Shown piece after piece: positions 1 to 47,040 of a DNA stretch of 64,000 nt (within the stretch, counting starts at the first letter, position 1; each line of letters starts with the position of its first letter). The notes under the pieces are model-generated. The model made no database searches. It was given only the letters and a program-made list of their open reading frames with translations, and was not told the origin of the DNA. The DNA comes from Branchiostoma belcheri (taxonomy: Eukaryota; Chordata; Leptocardii; Amphioxiformes; Branchiostomatidae): assembly GCF_001625305.1 (NCBI RefSeq), contig NW_017804087.1:727976-791975 (forward strand). Direction: 5' to 3'. Position numbers and translations under genes: made by a program.

Positions 1-35067
<35,067 letters not shown>

Positions 35068-36325
35068 TCATGACCTGGTTTCTTCAACCGGCAGGAGTTT
35101 GAATTTCAGAATTTAAGAACCGTCCACTTCAATGGGTAGAATTGCACAAAATATACTAAAGGTCTGATTTTATGTTTATGTCATGAATGTGAAAAAAGTT
35201 ATTCTCGTGCCTACCTTTTAATTCATTTTTAAAAATCTAAAACAATTATTGTTTGTGTATTTCATCAACTGTTCAAATACAACGATGTCAAGTACACTGT
35301 ATACACAATTGAAGTTTACAGAACTACAACATTGTTTGCTATAAGTTTTGCTTCTGTGTGACATGTTCTTTGTGATACATGTACTTGCAAAGCTCCATTG
35401 TACCAATGTTGCCAAGGGTAACAAAACCCATCAAAACAGTCTACATTTATACACAACTTTTATGTAAATTAGCACTTGACCATAGCACACAGCATCTGTG
35501 AAATTCTATGCAACTATTTCTGTGTGACAGATGAATGAATTTTAATGGAGTGAAACATAAATTTTTTAGAGCCTAAATGGCATCATGCTGCTTGTGAAAT
35601 TAGAGTGTAAAGTTGTAAATATTTCATACATTTGGAGGAATAGGAATGGGATACTTTCCTAGTACAATGTGAAGTGTGGATGGAATTTCCTACATCCTAC
35701 ACTGCAGAGTGGTTGAAAAGGGGACCAAAGTTTGACAATTTGTGTTTGCAAGAATTCAGTCTTGTTTTAGGATGAGTATATTATTTGTTCTTCTTATTTT
35801 TAATAGGACACAGCTTTTAAGTGGTCTGTTTTTATCTGATTTTCCATCCTATGCACAGTGTAACATACTAAGTGAAGACAAGAAAAATCTAGGAGTGTGT
35901 TCAAAGAAGTGGTTGAGGAAACAACATGTAATGATAAAAGATCTTTTCTCTACTTTTACCTGAATGCTGTGATATAATCCATTGTGAAATGTCATATTTT
36001 ACTTTTTTGTGTATATATGCTGGTGTTTTTGGAAATTAAGATTATATAGTCTTTCCTGTATCAGGCTACTGATATATTCACATTGTAGGTGCATAAGCCA
36101 CACCACTGTATTGTGATATACAATGTCATCTAATTCTTTGGAGGGTGCCTTTTGACACTGTGTGTGCACAGCAAACTATCTCAGTCATCAGTGATTGTTC
36201 TTGAGATTTTCTACAGAATATATGTATGATGTGATGGCTGTATTTTTCTATTCGTAAATAAGACAAGCACAGAATCTAGCATTTATCACCGATTTGTGTT
36301 GAATAAAGAGTTGTTGTGTATTACA
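35068..36325 (+). other. DNAH7: DNAH7 3' UTR
   Basis: About 1.26 kb from the TAG stop to just past the first good AATAAA downstream. It is AT-rich with no ORF of note. The extent is inferred from the poly(A) signal only. Confidence 0.7.
36302..36307 (+). terminator. Poly(A) signal AATAAA of DNAH7
   Basis: GAATAAAGAG followed by a TTGTTGTGT-type GU-rich stretch and a T-run near 36,335 is a classical cleavage/polyadenylation context. Confidence 0.7.
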
Positions 36326-36650
36326 TGTTTGAACTTTTTTTTAATGAAATGCCACAGTTATGTATAGAAAGTCAGCGAAATGTGAAAAGAAGGTAACCGG
36401 CGTTTAACATGTTTTCTGTAGCGTTTGTGTGTATGTGTATGAAATGACAAGACTCTTTGATCCAAATTAAGCCAACACCACTAACACTAGGGGATCAACA
36501 CTTGCAGTGGCCAAGGCTCTGGCAGACGGCTATATGCTGTTCGCAGGGTTTCAAACAGAAATATCCAACATTGCTGGGAAAATATGATTATTGTTTTACT
36601 AGTATTATTCTCGGTGATTAAATAGTGAGTTGATTAAACAAGAACAACAT

Positions 36651-36766
36651 GTGCACCCTCATGTAATCACACATGGTACGGTCCGTTCGACCAGGTGCAG
36701 CTGTGTGACGCACCCCCATGTAATCACTCTTGGTACAGTCCATTCGCCCAGGTGCAGCTGCGTGAG
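36651..36766 (+). promoter_or_regulatory. Two 58-bp direct repeats upstream of a noncoding locus
   Basis: Units at 36,651-36,709 and 36,710-36,766 share CATGTAATCAC, TGGTAC, GTCC-TTCG and CCAGGTGCAGCTG (an E-box-containing core). They lie about 200-300 bp upstream of the ATGGCGAC element at 36,960, a plausible promoter-proximal position. Confidence 0.4.
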
Positions 36767-37699
36767 TTGTCGTGCGGCGTGTTGTGCGAGATTTGCCCTA
36801 ATTTTGGGGCTTTTTCTCGCAAGTTATCCTTCTTAAAGTGTACAGTTAGCCGTACGAATGTTTCCAGGATGGATTTATGCCGTTCTTTGGATGTTTGAGG
36901 GAGATAACGAGCATTTTCTGACGGTGCAAAGTTTTGGACAAGAATTTGAAGAAACGAAAATGGCGACTGAGGTGGCGGGAAAGACGGCATGGTGCTGGAA
37001 AAGACAAGTTCTGCTGAGGTAAGACAGCAAACTATCTCGTTAAATGTGTTTCCAACGTAGCAACAATTCACGTTATACAATGTCATGTATTCCTCCTGCA
37101 AACTGGCATGCATTTTTGTCGTAGAAATGTACGCGTGTTCTACAAATTTTGTAGCTGTTTTGCATTGTCTACTGCCCACGTGCTTGGCCATTTCTAGTAT
37201 CTTATGCCAATTATTTTCTTCTAAGCACTGTATGTATTTCGTCTGCGTAATGACATTGGCAAAACGTGGCTAATTTCCGTGCTGGAAAACTGACAAATAT
37301 GTTTGTTTTGTTCGAAATTTCTTATCTTTGACACCTGTTGGAATGTGCTGCAAATGGACATAATCAAATCATTAAATTTTTCCCGCCAAAAAGTTCCGTA
37401 AACAAGGCTTCCTTAACTCTTGAATACTTGCACTTATTATTCCAGGACATAGCAAGTTGTTGCATCTCTATACAGGTTTTTCACATGTGCCATGGTGGAT
37501 TACAGTGCATGTCTGTTAACATGCTGCTACTTTTAAAAAAAATCTTAATCAATTTAACTGCCAACACCTGGTTGCTGAGATTCATAATGATTATTATAAT
37601 GTCAATGAAAAGCCTCTCTACAACATCATCAGTTGATATGAAATTCTTGATGTGAAGTTTACTTATTAAGTTAGGCCACGCCAACTTAATTTTATGGAT

Positions 37700-37975
37700 G
37701 ACATCCACATTGATATTCGCCTGTGATTTTTGTAAGAACAAAACATTAAATCAGAGCCTTTTCTTGTCTCCTCTCCATAGTTATCTGCCATCCACCTTCC
37801 AGCATGGCAACAGACATCTTTGTCCAATTTTGGCATGTTGACCACTGTCAGAAGGCAACAAAATTTCTTCTTTTTTCCCCCCCAAAATCAGGCGAAAATT
37901 AATGCGCGCGCTGATGTCATCCATAAAAATCACTTGCTGTATCCTTATGAGTAATAATATGACATTTAAATCAAA
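37700..37975 (-). repeat. Dispersed repeat D, inverted copy
   Basis: Read on the minus strand: TTTTTATGGATGACATCAGCG, a TTGTTGCCTTCTGACAG block and GGTCAACATGCCAAAAT. The matching + copy lies at 43,850-44,050. The two flank the foldback cluster about 6 kb apart in opposite orientation. Confidence 0.7.
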
Positions 37976-38419
37976 CTCCAAGATTAGTCCTTTATTTTCT
38001 GGTTGGTACCCTTGAAATCAACCCAGGTCAGAATTTTGGGCATTTTTGCTCCATGAATGTCTATGTACATTTGGACAGTGTTACTTCAACTTAGTATGTA
38101 GATAAGTGACTAGAATATTGACTTTAAAAAATCTGATTTCCAAGCCCAAAAAACTGCATTTGATGCCTTTAATTTTGTATTTATGAAAATGTGGTTGAAT
38201 TCCCTTCCAGAAACACGGTGCAAGTGAATTGTCATATAAAAAGGATATAATAAAGAGTGTAATACTATAAAAACGCTGCATGTTTGAAATGTTTAGCTCA
38301 ACTTTTTTTACATTTCTGCATAGTTCACACATGTATGAATCAATAGTGCAATTTTATCACTATCTTTTATGATTATTCACTGTGATCCTTTCATATCTTT
38401 GGTCCATCTTGAGGGTCAG

Positions 38420-39677
38420 CTGTCCTGATGTTCCTGTCCTGACTGGGAGAAACCTGTGATGGCCAGCGATTTCTGTCCTCAGTAAACCAGCTAATTGACT
38501 TGAAGGCAAAGAGTGAAGTGTTTGTAAAGGTGAGATAATTATTTAACGTTACATACAAGCAACATAAGTTTTAAACCGTAACATTGCTATCAAGAACATC
38601 TATTTAATAATATAGCAAGAGCCTAACTCCAGTAAAACATTCTACCTCCATTCAAGATAAAGGATAGTTCAATTGGTTGGCCTTATCATGATCCTTTATA
38701 TGTGTGTTATTCAGTGTTGCTTGGAATTTTTTTTTGCATCACACTAATTATCCCTTCACATCGCACAATACTTTTATTCTCAGACTGTTATATTTCTAAG
38801 AACTCTGAGGCATGACACATGACCAATGACATTTTTTTCTGAAACATACTTTGACAAACTTAGGGTATTATTCTAAACAATCATTCAATAATTGCCTTCA
38901 TTTTTTTATGCCTTCAAACACTAATTATTCTTTTATATAGTTAGGTGTGTCCTGATGTTGCTGTCCTGTCCGGGAGAGACCTGTGATGTTGTATGACTTG
39001 TGTCCAAACCAGACCAGAGGAGTCAGCAACCCAGTTGACCTGAAGACACAGAGTGAAGAGTTTGTACAGGTGAGACGATTTACAAACCATAGTATCTATA
39101 ATTTCTATTTATGTGTGAGGAATGCTTTACAATTGCAACTTACATGTGAATTTTTCTTGGAATGTTGCATAGAAAAGCTTTAATATTTTTCTGCCATCAC
39201 AGTAATTATCCTTTCATATAGATAGGTGTGTCCTGATGTTCCTGTCCTGACTGGGAGAAACCTGTGGTGACGGACGACTGTTGAGACGAGAGCCCAGCAA
39301 TCCAGTTTACCTGAAAACAGTGGTGAAGAGTTTGTACAGGTGAGACAATGCAGCTTTACAACTCGCATGTTTCTTTCTTCTCTGATGCAAACATACACAG
39401 TAATACTTAAGAGCTTAATGCTGTCTACATCTTATTCAAGTAAAGGATTAGTGTGGAAGTTTACAAGTCTTTCATGGTCATTCAGTGTTGACTAGAGATG
39501 TTTTTGCACCACACTCATTGTTGTTTCATATATCATCAGGCAATATTGTCCTGAAGGTCAACTGTCCTGACTGGGAGAAACCTGTGATGACCGGCGACTC
39601 TATCCAAACCAGATGTAGGGTCAGCAAACCAGCTGACTGCATGAATCACTGAGGGAAATGACTTTGACTTTCTACAC
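38420..39677 (+). repeat. Four tandemly duplicated exon-plus-intron units
   Basis: Each unit carries CCTGTCC-GACTGGGAGAAACCTGTG near its start, AACCAG-TGAC in the middle and, in three of four, GAAG-GTTTGTACAGGTGAGA at the donor. Upstream intron sequence (CAGTGTTG...TTTGCACCACACT-ATT) is also shared, so whole exon-intron blocks were duplicated. Confidence 0.75.
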
Positions 39678-40462
39678 GTAAGTCAGACTTTTGAATTTTA
39701 CAACATTCATGTAAAAGATAAGTGTAGCCAGCATATACGTGAGTTTGATCAGTACCATGCAGGATGCTAACTATGGGAGTTTGTTCTGAAAGCATTTTGT
39801 TTTAAATTATGAGTCAAGCATTTCTATAAGACATGGTAGAGCAGGACAACTAGTCAAAGGTAAAATACCGAATTCCCTCCAATTGCGTACGTATCTCCTA
39901 TATAACGTACTCACTTCTGATTTGGGATCAAGGGAGTTGAAACTCCATCTTCTGAGCCTTTCCGTGGTTTGCCAGGAGGTGACATGATTATTTGTAGAAT
40001 TTCTCTCCTAAGGCTGCGCGGGTTCGATTTGCAGTGTCCTCTGTCTGAGTCAGGGTTTCCATGCTTAGAAACACCGTCATTGCAGATGACTTAATTGGAG
40101 CCAAAAATGTCTGTCAGAGGTGTCTTGCAAGTTGTGACATGGTATTGAGTGCATTATATCAGGCCAATCCCTGTTTTCAATACACTGACTTCTGTTTCTC
40201 TGTCCTCAAGATGCGAGACCTGAGACTGGAATGAGCAGGAGGAAGAACTAGACTTTTATTGGCAGAGAAATGTGAAAGAAGATGGGGAGGTGTGAGTATG
40301 TTTTCTTTGTTAACACAAGACAACACTCCACATGCACACATACTCGCATTTCTCTCTTTTGCCCATTTCACTCTACTCTGAGGGTCGGCATGCCTTTTTT
40401 TCTGTGAGGAGCCATTAAAACTTAATCATAGCCGGTGACACAAAAAATCCTTTGTATCGATT

Positions 40463-40990
40463 AGTTGACTGCCAAATTGCCTTAAAATCGCTTTGGACCT
40501 TTAACCTTAAATTCTCCAAACCCGTAGTTGATTTCCCTCCAAAAAAACTTAACTGACTGCTTAGAAGTTAGATTCCATGTTAATAAAATATTTTAAATTG
40601 TCAGTGAATTATTAAGGCAAAATTGCCCCAAAATTGTCGCTTGGATATTTACACTTAAAATCTCCTAACACATACATTTTCCTGCAAAAAAACTAGCCAG
40701 CCCGTTTAATTCCACGTCACTGAAAAATTCTTCATATTGTGTAGCTGAATATGCCAAATTGCCCCAAAATTGTTGCTTTGGACCTTCACACTTAAATTCC
40801 CCTACCAAAAAACATTGTATGCCGGCTGCGTCTAATTCCACTTTGTAATCCGCTTCTTATCATATAGTTGAATGCCAAATTGCCCCAAAATTGTTGCTTT
40901 GGACCTTTACACTTACATTTTGCCGCCAAAAAACTTGATATCTTAGCTGGCCATATCAATTTCACCCTGATACCTTTTTAAGTTAATTTT
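40463..40990 (+). repeat. Degenerate tandem repeat, about 125-140 bp x 4
   Basis: Units starting near 40,463, 40,603, 40,743 and 40,866 share GAATGCCAAATTGCCCCAAAA, TTGCTTTGGACCTTTACACTTA and an A-rich CCAAAAAAC. They lie directly outside the left arm of the hairpin at 41,032. An inverted degenerate copy lies outside the right arm (about 41,690-41,760), so the whole is a nested foldback. Confidence 0.7.
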
Positions 40991-41031
40991 CCCGCCAAAA
41001 CAAGGCTAATGGGGACGCTCACCTGTTTAAA

Positions 41032-41654
41032 TAATTGGATTAAAATTTCCCGCCAAAAAACTTAGTATATACACCACTCTAACCTTGAACTTGTGCGCCG
41101 CCCTCCCCACTCTTCCTGCCCACCTCCCCACATCTACCTTCTCCCACAGTAGTTACACTGTTCCAACACTTGAGACTTCTTTGGACATGTCACTTCTTCA
41201 AACATGTAGTCACCACACTTTGCTACCCAAACACTTACTTCATCAAATGTAGTTTTTCAGTCACATTAGACTTTAGAATGATCTCTTGCTCTCCTGCCGA
41301 GTCAATTGCACTGGTATACTGATGTTTCGAAGCATCAATGTCTCCCAAAAAGACATCCCCCGGGGAGTACACTTAGTGCATTGACCGACCAGGAGAGCAA
41401 GAGATCATTCTAAAGTCTAATGTGACTGAAAAACTACATTTGATGAAGTAAGTGTTTGGGTAGCAAAGTGTGGTGACTACATGTTTGAAGAAGTGACATG
41501 TCCAAAGAAGTCTCAAGTGTTGGAACAGTGTAACTACTGTGGGAGAAGGTAGATGTGGGGAGGTGGGCAGGAAGAGTGGGGAGGGCGGCGCACAAGTTCA
41601 AGGTTAGAGTGGTGTATATACTAAGTTTTTTGGCGGGAAATTTTAATCCAATTA
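41032..41654. mobile_element. Foldback element: 265-bp inverted repeat with 93-bp spacer
   Basis: The left arm 41,032-41,296 and right arm 41,390-41,654 are reverse complements with no mismatch that I can find. The spacer is itself partly palindromic (GCACT-GTATACTG versus its inverse). Outside the arms, similarity continues at lower identity for about 50-100 bp, including CCCGCCAAAA motifs. Arms flanked by tandem subrepeats resemble foldback-type transposons. No ORF or transposase was seen. Confidence 0.85.
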
Positions 41655-41920
41655 ATTAACCAGATGAGGGTCCCGATTAGCTTTTTTTTGGTGGGAAAAT
41701 TTACATGAAAAAGAATCATCCAAAGCAAAAATTTACGGGTGTCTGGCATTGAACAAAAGGAATCTTGTGAGGGCAATTTTTGGTTGGAAATTTAACTCGG
41801 TTTAAATGTTTGGGAAGGTTGGCCTAGCTGATTGAGTCTTAAGTGACAAACACACATTAGAAAGAGAGGAATTGTGTTTTGTCATGGAGTGATAGAAACT
41901 ATTTCCAACTTCGTTATCAC

Positions 41921-42335
41921 TGGGGCTACCAACTGACCCGGCTGATAGGTCTAGTCCTTTTCGGCCGAGTGGTTAGAGCATCGGAGTCTGGAGCTGGTGC
42001 TTGGGAGGTTGTGGATTCGAACCCGGCCCGGGACCAGCAGGGTTTTTATCTGTTTCTACTGCTCGCCTCTGTTTCTTACAGTGGTTACCACACCGGGAAT
42101 CGAACCCGGGCCTTGGTGGTGAGAGTGCCAAATCCTAACCACTAGACCATTCCCGGTGTGGGAACCACTGTAAGAAACAGAGGCGAGCAGTAGAAACAGA
42201 TAAAAACCCTGTTGGTCCCGGGACGGGGTTCGAACCCACAACCTCCCGAGCACCAGCTCCAGACTCCGACGCTCTAACCACTCGGCCAAAAAGGTCTAGA
42301 CCCATCGGCTGGGTCAGTTGATAGCCCCCCCACTG
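41921..42335. mobile_element. Second foldback, about 185-bp arms carrying tRNA-like sequence
   Basis: The left arm (41,921-42,100) and right arm (42,149-42,335) are inverted copies at roughly 90% identity. Each contains GGCCGAGTGGTTAGAGC (A-box) and GGNTTCGAACCC (B-box), as in a tRNA-derived SINE, plus CTGTTTCTACTGCTCGCCTC. The centre holds a tRNA-Glu-like sequence. It starts about 270 bp from the end of the first foldback. Confidence 0.8.
42086..42156 (-). pseudogene. tRNA-Glu(CTC)-like sequence at foldback centre
   Basis: Read on the minus strand it contains GGTCTAGTGGTTAGGAT (D arm), a CTC anticodon in TTGGCACTCTCACCACC and GGCCCGGGTTCGATTCCCGG (T arm), all very close to tRNA-Glu. The expected acceptor stem does not pair (CCGGGAA against TGTGGTA). 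The sequence is instead enclosed by inverted repeats, so it is a tRNA-derived pseudogene rather than a working gene. Confidence 0.6.
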
Positions 42336-42349
42336 GTACACTGTTAACA

Positions 42350-43260
42350 ATTCAACTCTCCTGTTCCAAAACCCAGGTCAGACCGCCTCGAGCTCATGAA
42401 ATAAAGTCTGTCAGCGTTACATCACTGTCAAACTGCATGAGATCAACATGAGACGAGCCCTAAATTTTGCATCAGGAGGTAATTAGAACTGTTACAAGTC
42501 CATAAACAGTGATAATAAAGTTTGTTATCTACATGACTTCATAAGGAATCAGCAAAACAAAACTACAGTCACCCATTTTTCCTGACAGTGTTTGTACAAG
42601 TTCTAAACTTCTTTCTATGAAGATAAACTACCTAATTTCCGCAACTTACATGCGGGCTACATTTCATGTACAAGCTTTTACATAATGTGTCAACCTATCA
42701 CTGAACGTTTTAAGTTACACTACCTACATTTCTGCAACTTGCTACATTTCACTGCAACTGTCTGTTTTTAGTACCTAATGATTATACTACCTCATAAATG
42801 ATTAAATTTTAAGCCACTTGAGAGTATGCAATTCTCTTAAAAACAAGGCTCGTTCTCCTTCAATTTGTGCAATATGCTGTTGCCACTCTTTACACCTTAA
42901 GATGAGTCCCAAATCAGAGACCTCATCATTGCTTTCTTCACTATCCCACTTCACTTACTAATATTGCTTCACACAAAATGTACTGCAACACTACGTTTGG
43001 TTGATGACTTGGAAGAAATTGCAGCTGCAGGTTTTGAGGTTCTGTAACTTCTGTTACTACACAAGTAAGACGATTGTTTAAGTTTAGATGCAGCCTCATG
43101 TTGTGCCAATAAAGTTCACTCAATATATACAAGACATGAAATTGTCGTTTTGACGATGTTTTGACAATTTTTCAAGGTAAAAACTGTACGTCCTTTGAGA
43201 GAAAACAAGCCGAAGTGAGATGTTGATTTAAATGTTTTGGACTTTGGTAATCTTTTGCAG
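42350..43260 (+). other. No gene seen
   Basis: AT-rich sequence inside the presumed last intron of the noncoding locus. The ORFs here are short and featureless. Confidence 0.5.
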
Positions 43261-43431
43261 TGACCATAAAGTGTAGGGGAAGAAGATCCACCTCATGATC
43301 ACCATCATGACCGTATCTGCTGGACACTGGACTTTCATCAACCCTCACTGGAAGTAGAGATCTGTCTAGTTTTGTTTATTGTTAAACTACATTTAAAGTA
43401 AAGCCAACTTCACTGTATTTAATCCTTGCAA

Positions 43432-43437
43432 AATAAA
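43432..43437 (+). terminator. Poly(A) signal of the noncoding locus
   Basis: AATAAA at the end of the exon starting 43,261, about 175 bp after its acceptor. Confidence 0.5.
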
Positions 43438-43455
43438 CAGAATGCAATTTTATCT

Positions 43456-45783
43456 TGCTGATTCCTTATTACTCAATTCCTCCCTTTCAAACATCACACG
43501 CAGCTTACCTGTAGTACATTCACTTTACAGAAAGAAAGCACAACAATTGCCTTTTTCATTTTCTGTAAAGAGATAGGACACATTTCCAGAAATCATTATG
43601 TAACCAAAGTATTTTCCCTCAAATCCACTTCATTATTGACAAAATTGTACTTGAATGATATGATAAATATAACATGCATTATGAATTGCATGCTCCAGTT
43701 ATTTCAAAGGAAAACTTTGTAGAAAGAGTCTCTTTATTCAAGTAAAATGTTCTACCCGGTATTTTGATATCGTTTCTAGCCTGGAATGATCCTTAATAAG
43801 ATTAAAAGGACTTTGATCAATAATTTCTTGTCATTAGGCCACAGCAACTAATTTTTATGGATGATATCAGCGTGCACACAAATTTTCGGCTGATTTAATA
43901 AATTTAAAAAAAAATTTTTTTGCCCTCTGACAGCGGTCAACATGCCAAAAATTAGCAAAATGGCATGTCTTACCATGCCAGAACGTAAATGGCAGATAAA
44001 TATTAAGAGGGGAGATAAGACAAGGCTCTTATTTATTGTTTTGATGCAGTGAATTATTTCATTCCTTTTATATGTGATGGTGGCTGTGCCACTGAATCAA
44101 AACCAATTGTACGATGATTGAAAACTAATTTTTAAAAGTTCAATGACAATTGGATGTTGTAATAGTTGACAGTAAACTTAGCGCAACATATGTAATAGTA
44201 TCATTTGTTGATTTAACTAGGTTTATGATATCAAAATTTAAAAGTGTGTAGGAATCTTGTTGTTTTGGGCCCGCCTTGTCTTTTTTCCCCATTGAATTAA
44301 ATTTTGAGTCTGCAGAGAATGTTATCCATTAAATTTACTTGCTGTGGCCTTAGACCTTAGTTTCCAGTTATTCTGTGTCTGCCAAGTTTTGTGTTTGTCA
44401 TTATTTTGCATCCCTGCAATAATTATTAATGATCAGGCATTTAACAACCATCTCACATTTTGTCATATGAGCCAAATCAAAGTATTAATTCTATAAAAAA
44501 ATCTATAAAGAATTTTATCAGTGAATTCGAATATTTCCAAATCTTACCAGTAAACAATAATAGCTAAATTGCATGGCTATGACAAAAATGTGTCTCTTTG
44601 TTCCATCCAATTTCCAATGTTTGAGCCTTGAAAACAATTCATTCTTCACATTTTTTTTGCTCACTTAATAACATAATATATTTTCCTTCTTCGCACAAAT
44701 CTGAAGTGTAATTTCAGGAAGGACTTTAAAAACTTTAATCAAGACTTTCTCATAAGTTGATGTTCTGAATTTTTGCATATAAGATAAATTTGTGAATTTC
44801 TATTTTGTACTGTATATTTTGTACTGTATATGATGATGATTATGCTCCAATATCACTTGAAAAATAAGTAAACAATACTAGTACTGTCAACTACCAAAAC
44901 GTGAATATGCATCTCTCCACCAGTACAAACATGAACAGCTAAAAATCATGATCATAATGAAAATGTCTCTTTATTTCAGCTAACTTTCCATTTTTGAGTG
45001 CTACACGATATTCATCCCTTACACATCGTTGCTTTGATTGTTTAGACTATGTTTTCTTGAGGGACATTTCAGAAATGGTTTACCAGTATGAATCTGATGT
45101 GGATTATGAAAAGAGGGAAAACATTTTGATCACAAATGCTTCTGAAAACATCCCACTGCAATACAGAATAAAACAACAGACAATATTGCAAGTGCTCTCC
45201 TCAGTCAGAAAATGTACTGTGTTCTCCGGCATATCGACAAAATGTTAGTCACAACCTTAACCTACATGTAGATATTAGTGTAAGAAATGTGAACTCTTTC
45301 AGAAATGACAACAAATATAGAAGGGAGGGCCAGTTTCAACAATGGTGTTTGGAATTAAAAGTTAATTCAGTGGTTCGCAAACATGCCCTTTCCCAACATC
45401 TTTTATGGTCATTTCTAAAGGTCTGCATGCATATGGGAGCCCCGATCACACTTTGCGCTAAATTCCAGAAGGCAGCGATCACGATTTAATCTTCATTTGT
45501 GCAGGCGGTTTGCTTAAAACGTTGACGTAGATTACATCTAACGGTAAATCTGAGTTTTTAGACCTCAAATTATGCAAAATTCAAAAGGCAAGGCGCAAAA
45601 TTCTGCAAAGCTAGAGCCCTGTCTAACGCTTCAGTTGTACATAGGCTCCATTTTTTTACGTTTAAACGGTAAATAGAACGACCAGGCTTCATGTTATGCA
45701 AATCTAAAAGTAAAACGAGTGATTACGCATTGCGGCATGCAGACCTCATTTTGAAAGAGTTCTATAAATAAAAGGAAACTCAC
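43456..45783 (+). other. AT-rich intergenic sequence
   Basis: Contains a + strand copy of dispersed repeat D at 43,850-44,050. The 84-codon ORF at 44,994-45,248 has no recognisable motif and no clear splice or promoter context. I support no gene here. Confidence 0.5.
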
Positions 45784-45993
45784 AGTCAAGTCCGATGTTC
45801 TCTTGTCTAGTAGCTGCATGGCGACAGGTCCCTCAGAAACACAGGCAGATCCTCCAAGAATACGAACAGATACACAGGTCCCACATGTACAAGAATACGC
45901 ACAGGTACACTGGATAGCTGACAGGTCCCACAGCACACACAGGAGCATGGTCAGGTCCCACATGGACAAGTTTACAGCATCAGATTCCCAAAG
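45784..45993 (-). other. Candidate orphan exon
   Basis: On the minus strand a CCCTAG acceptor, 70 codons fully open in one frame (phase 0 at both ends) and a consensus GTGAGT donor. The peptide is cysteine-rich with a repeated GTGGGACCTG word (MWDLTMLLCVLWDLS). No family is recognised. It could belong to a transcript from the promoter-like element at 47,079, or be chance in a low-complexity stretch. Confidence 0.2.
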
Positions 45994-47040
45994 CTAGGGT
46001 GGAAAAGAAATACACATTCAGAAAAATCATAGGCAAAAGTCAATACAAAAGGCTGGTTTAATATCTAATGAATTTTGAAACTGCATTGCATTAATTGATA
46101 CTGACAGATGGAAAAGCTGTAACAACTAGGAAGAAAAGGACTTTCCTAAACTGCTAGGTGGGAAACATGCACAGCATTTTTGAGTTGATTCAAAACCAGA
46201 GGTTTTTTTTTTTTTTTTGCAAATCAGAAAGGGTGAAGAGGCAAATCCGAGAACCAACAAATTAAACTGGTGTGGCCTAATGGGAATCAAAAATTGTAGG
46301 ACAATGAAATAAGGAATGACTAAAACGTCTTATAAACCTCCTCTCCTTTCTCTTACTGTCTATTAGAAACATGTACTAAGATAGCAACCTTGATCAGAAT
46401 GCAGTTCTATCTATATTAACCAGGTTGTGCTACTAGTGTTACACCACTGCACACTGGCAGAGGAAGGTGTTATTTCCCAAAAGGTGTAATATTAATAACT
46501 TCAGCAAGTAAAAAATGCATACCGTATTAAACTACTTCTTTGTGCACACTTCGGTGCAAAGGCTTTGAGTTTTAGGCTTGAAATATTAGTTTTTTTCACG
46601 TGCAAATGTGCAATATAGTGGCAAAACTTTTACACACATGGCAAAATTCCAAAAGCAAATATCTATTTCTCCGGAACTAAATAATAAAACATAGTATAGT
46701 ACTGTGTCAATTCTATCGGATCACACAACAACATAAATTGTACAAAAAATATTATCAAGAGGACTACGTTTACTATAAACGTATAAGTGAAATAGTTGGA
46801 GACAGCACAACTTTGCTTGTTTATTATTATGCAAATCAGTCTAGCTCAACGTGCAGCAATGTGCATCCCCCACCCACCCCCCAATTTGCCACGCCGCATA
46901 AGAAACTCTTACTCGGTCATATTTCTGTTTTTGCTCCGTCTTTCCACAGAAATTCCCTCATAATATATTCCCAAGAATACGGCGGACAAAGTTAGACACT
47001 ACCCACCTCCTAAAACAGACGTTTGTCGTCTTCTAGGGAC
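45994..47040 (+). other. No gene seen
   Basis: AT-rich sequence with a T-run at about 46,203-46,219. The 85-codon ORF at 46,738-46,995 has no protein family character. Confidence 0.5.

Larger units (their letters stand above)
36960..43455 (+). ncRNA. Probable spliced noncoding transcript with tandem duplicated exons
   Basis: The first exon contains AAAATGGCGACTGAGG and ends at a strong donor (AG|GTAAGA) at 37,018. Candidate exons, all with AG acceptors and good donors, are 38,420-38,529, 38,945-39,069, 39,226-39,339, 39,540-39,677 and 40,211-40,289. A terminal exon starts at 43,261 after TCTTTTGCAG and has AATAAA at 43,432-43,437. The exons have stops in all frames, and the ATG at 36,960 gives only about 33 codons when joined to the second exon, so I read it as noncoding. 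The first ATGGCG also fits a YY1-type initiator. Not confirmed by expression; the start of transcription is unknown. Confidence 0.4.

Noticed and set aside
38420..39677. CRISPR-like or protein-coding repeat array
   Set aside because: The spacing is irregular, the units carry splice sites and stops in all frames, and the context is animal DNA.
42086..42156. A functional tRNA-Glu gene
   Set aside because: D, anticodon and T arms look right, but the acceptor stem cannot pair and the sequence is embedded in a foldback.
44994..45248. 84-codon + strand ORF
   Set aside because: No recognisable motif, promoter or poly(A) context. The length is unremarkable for AT-rich DNA.
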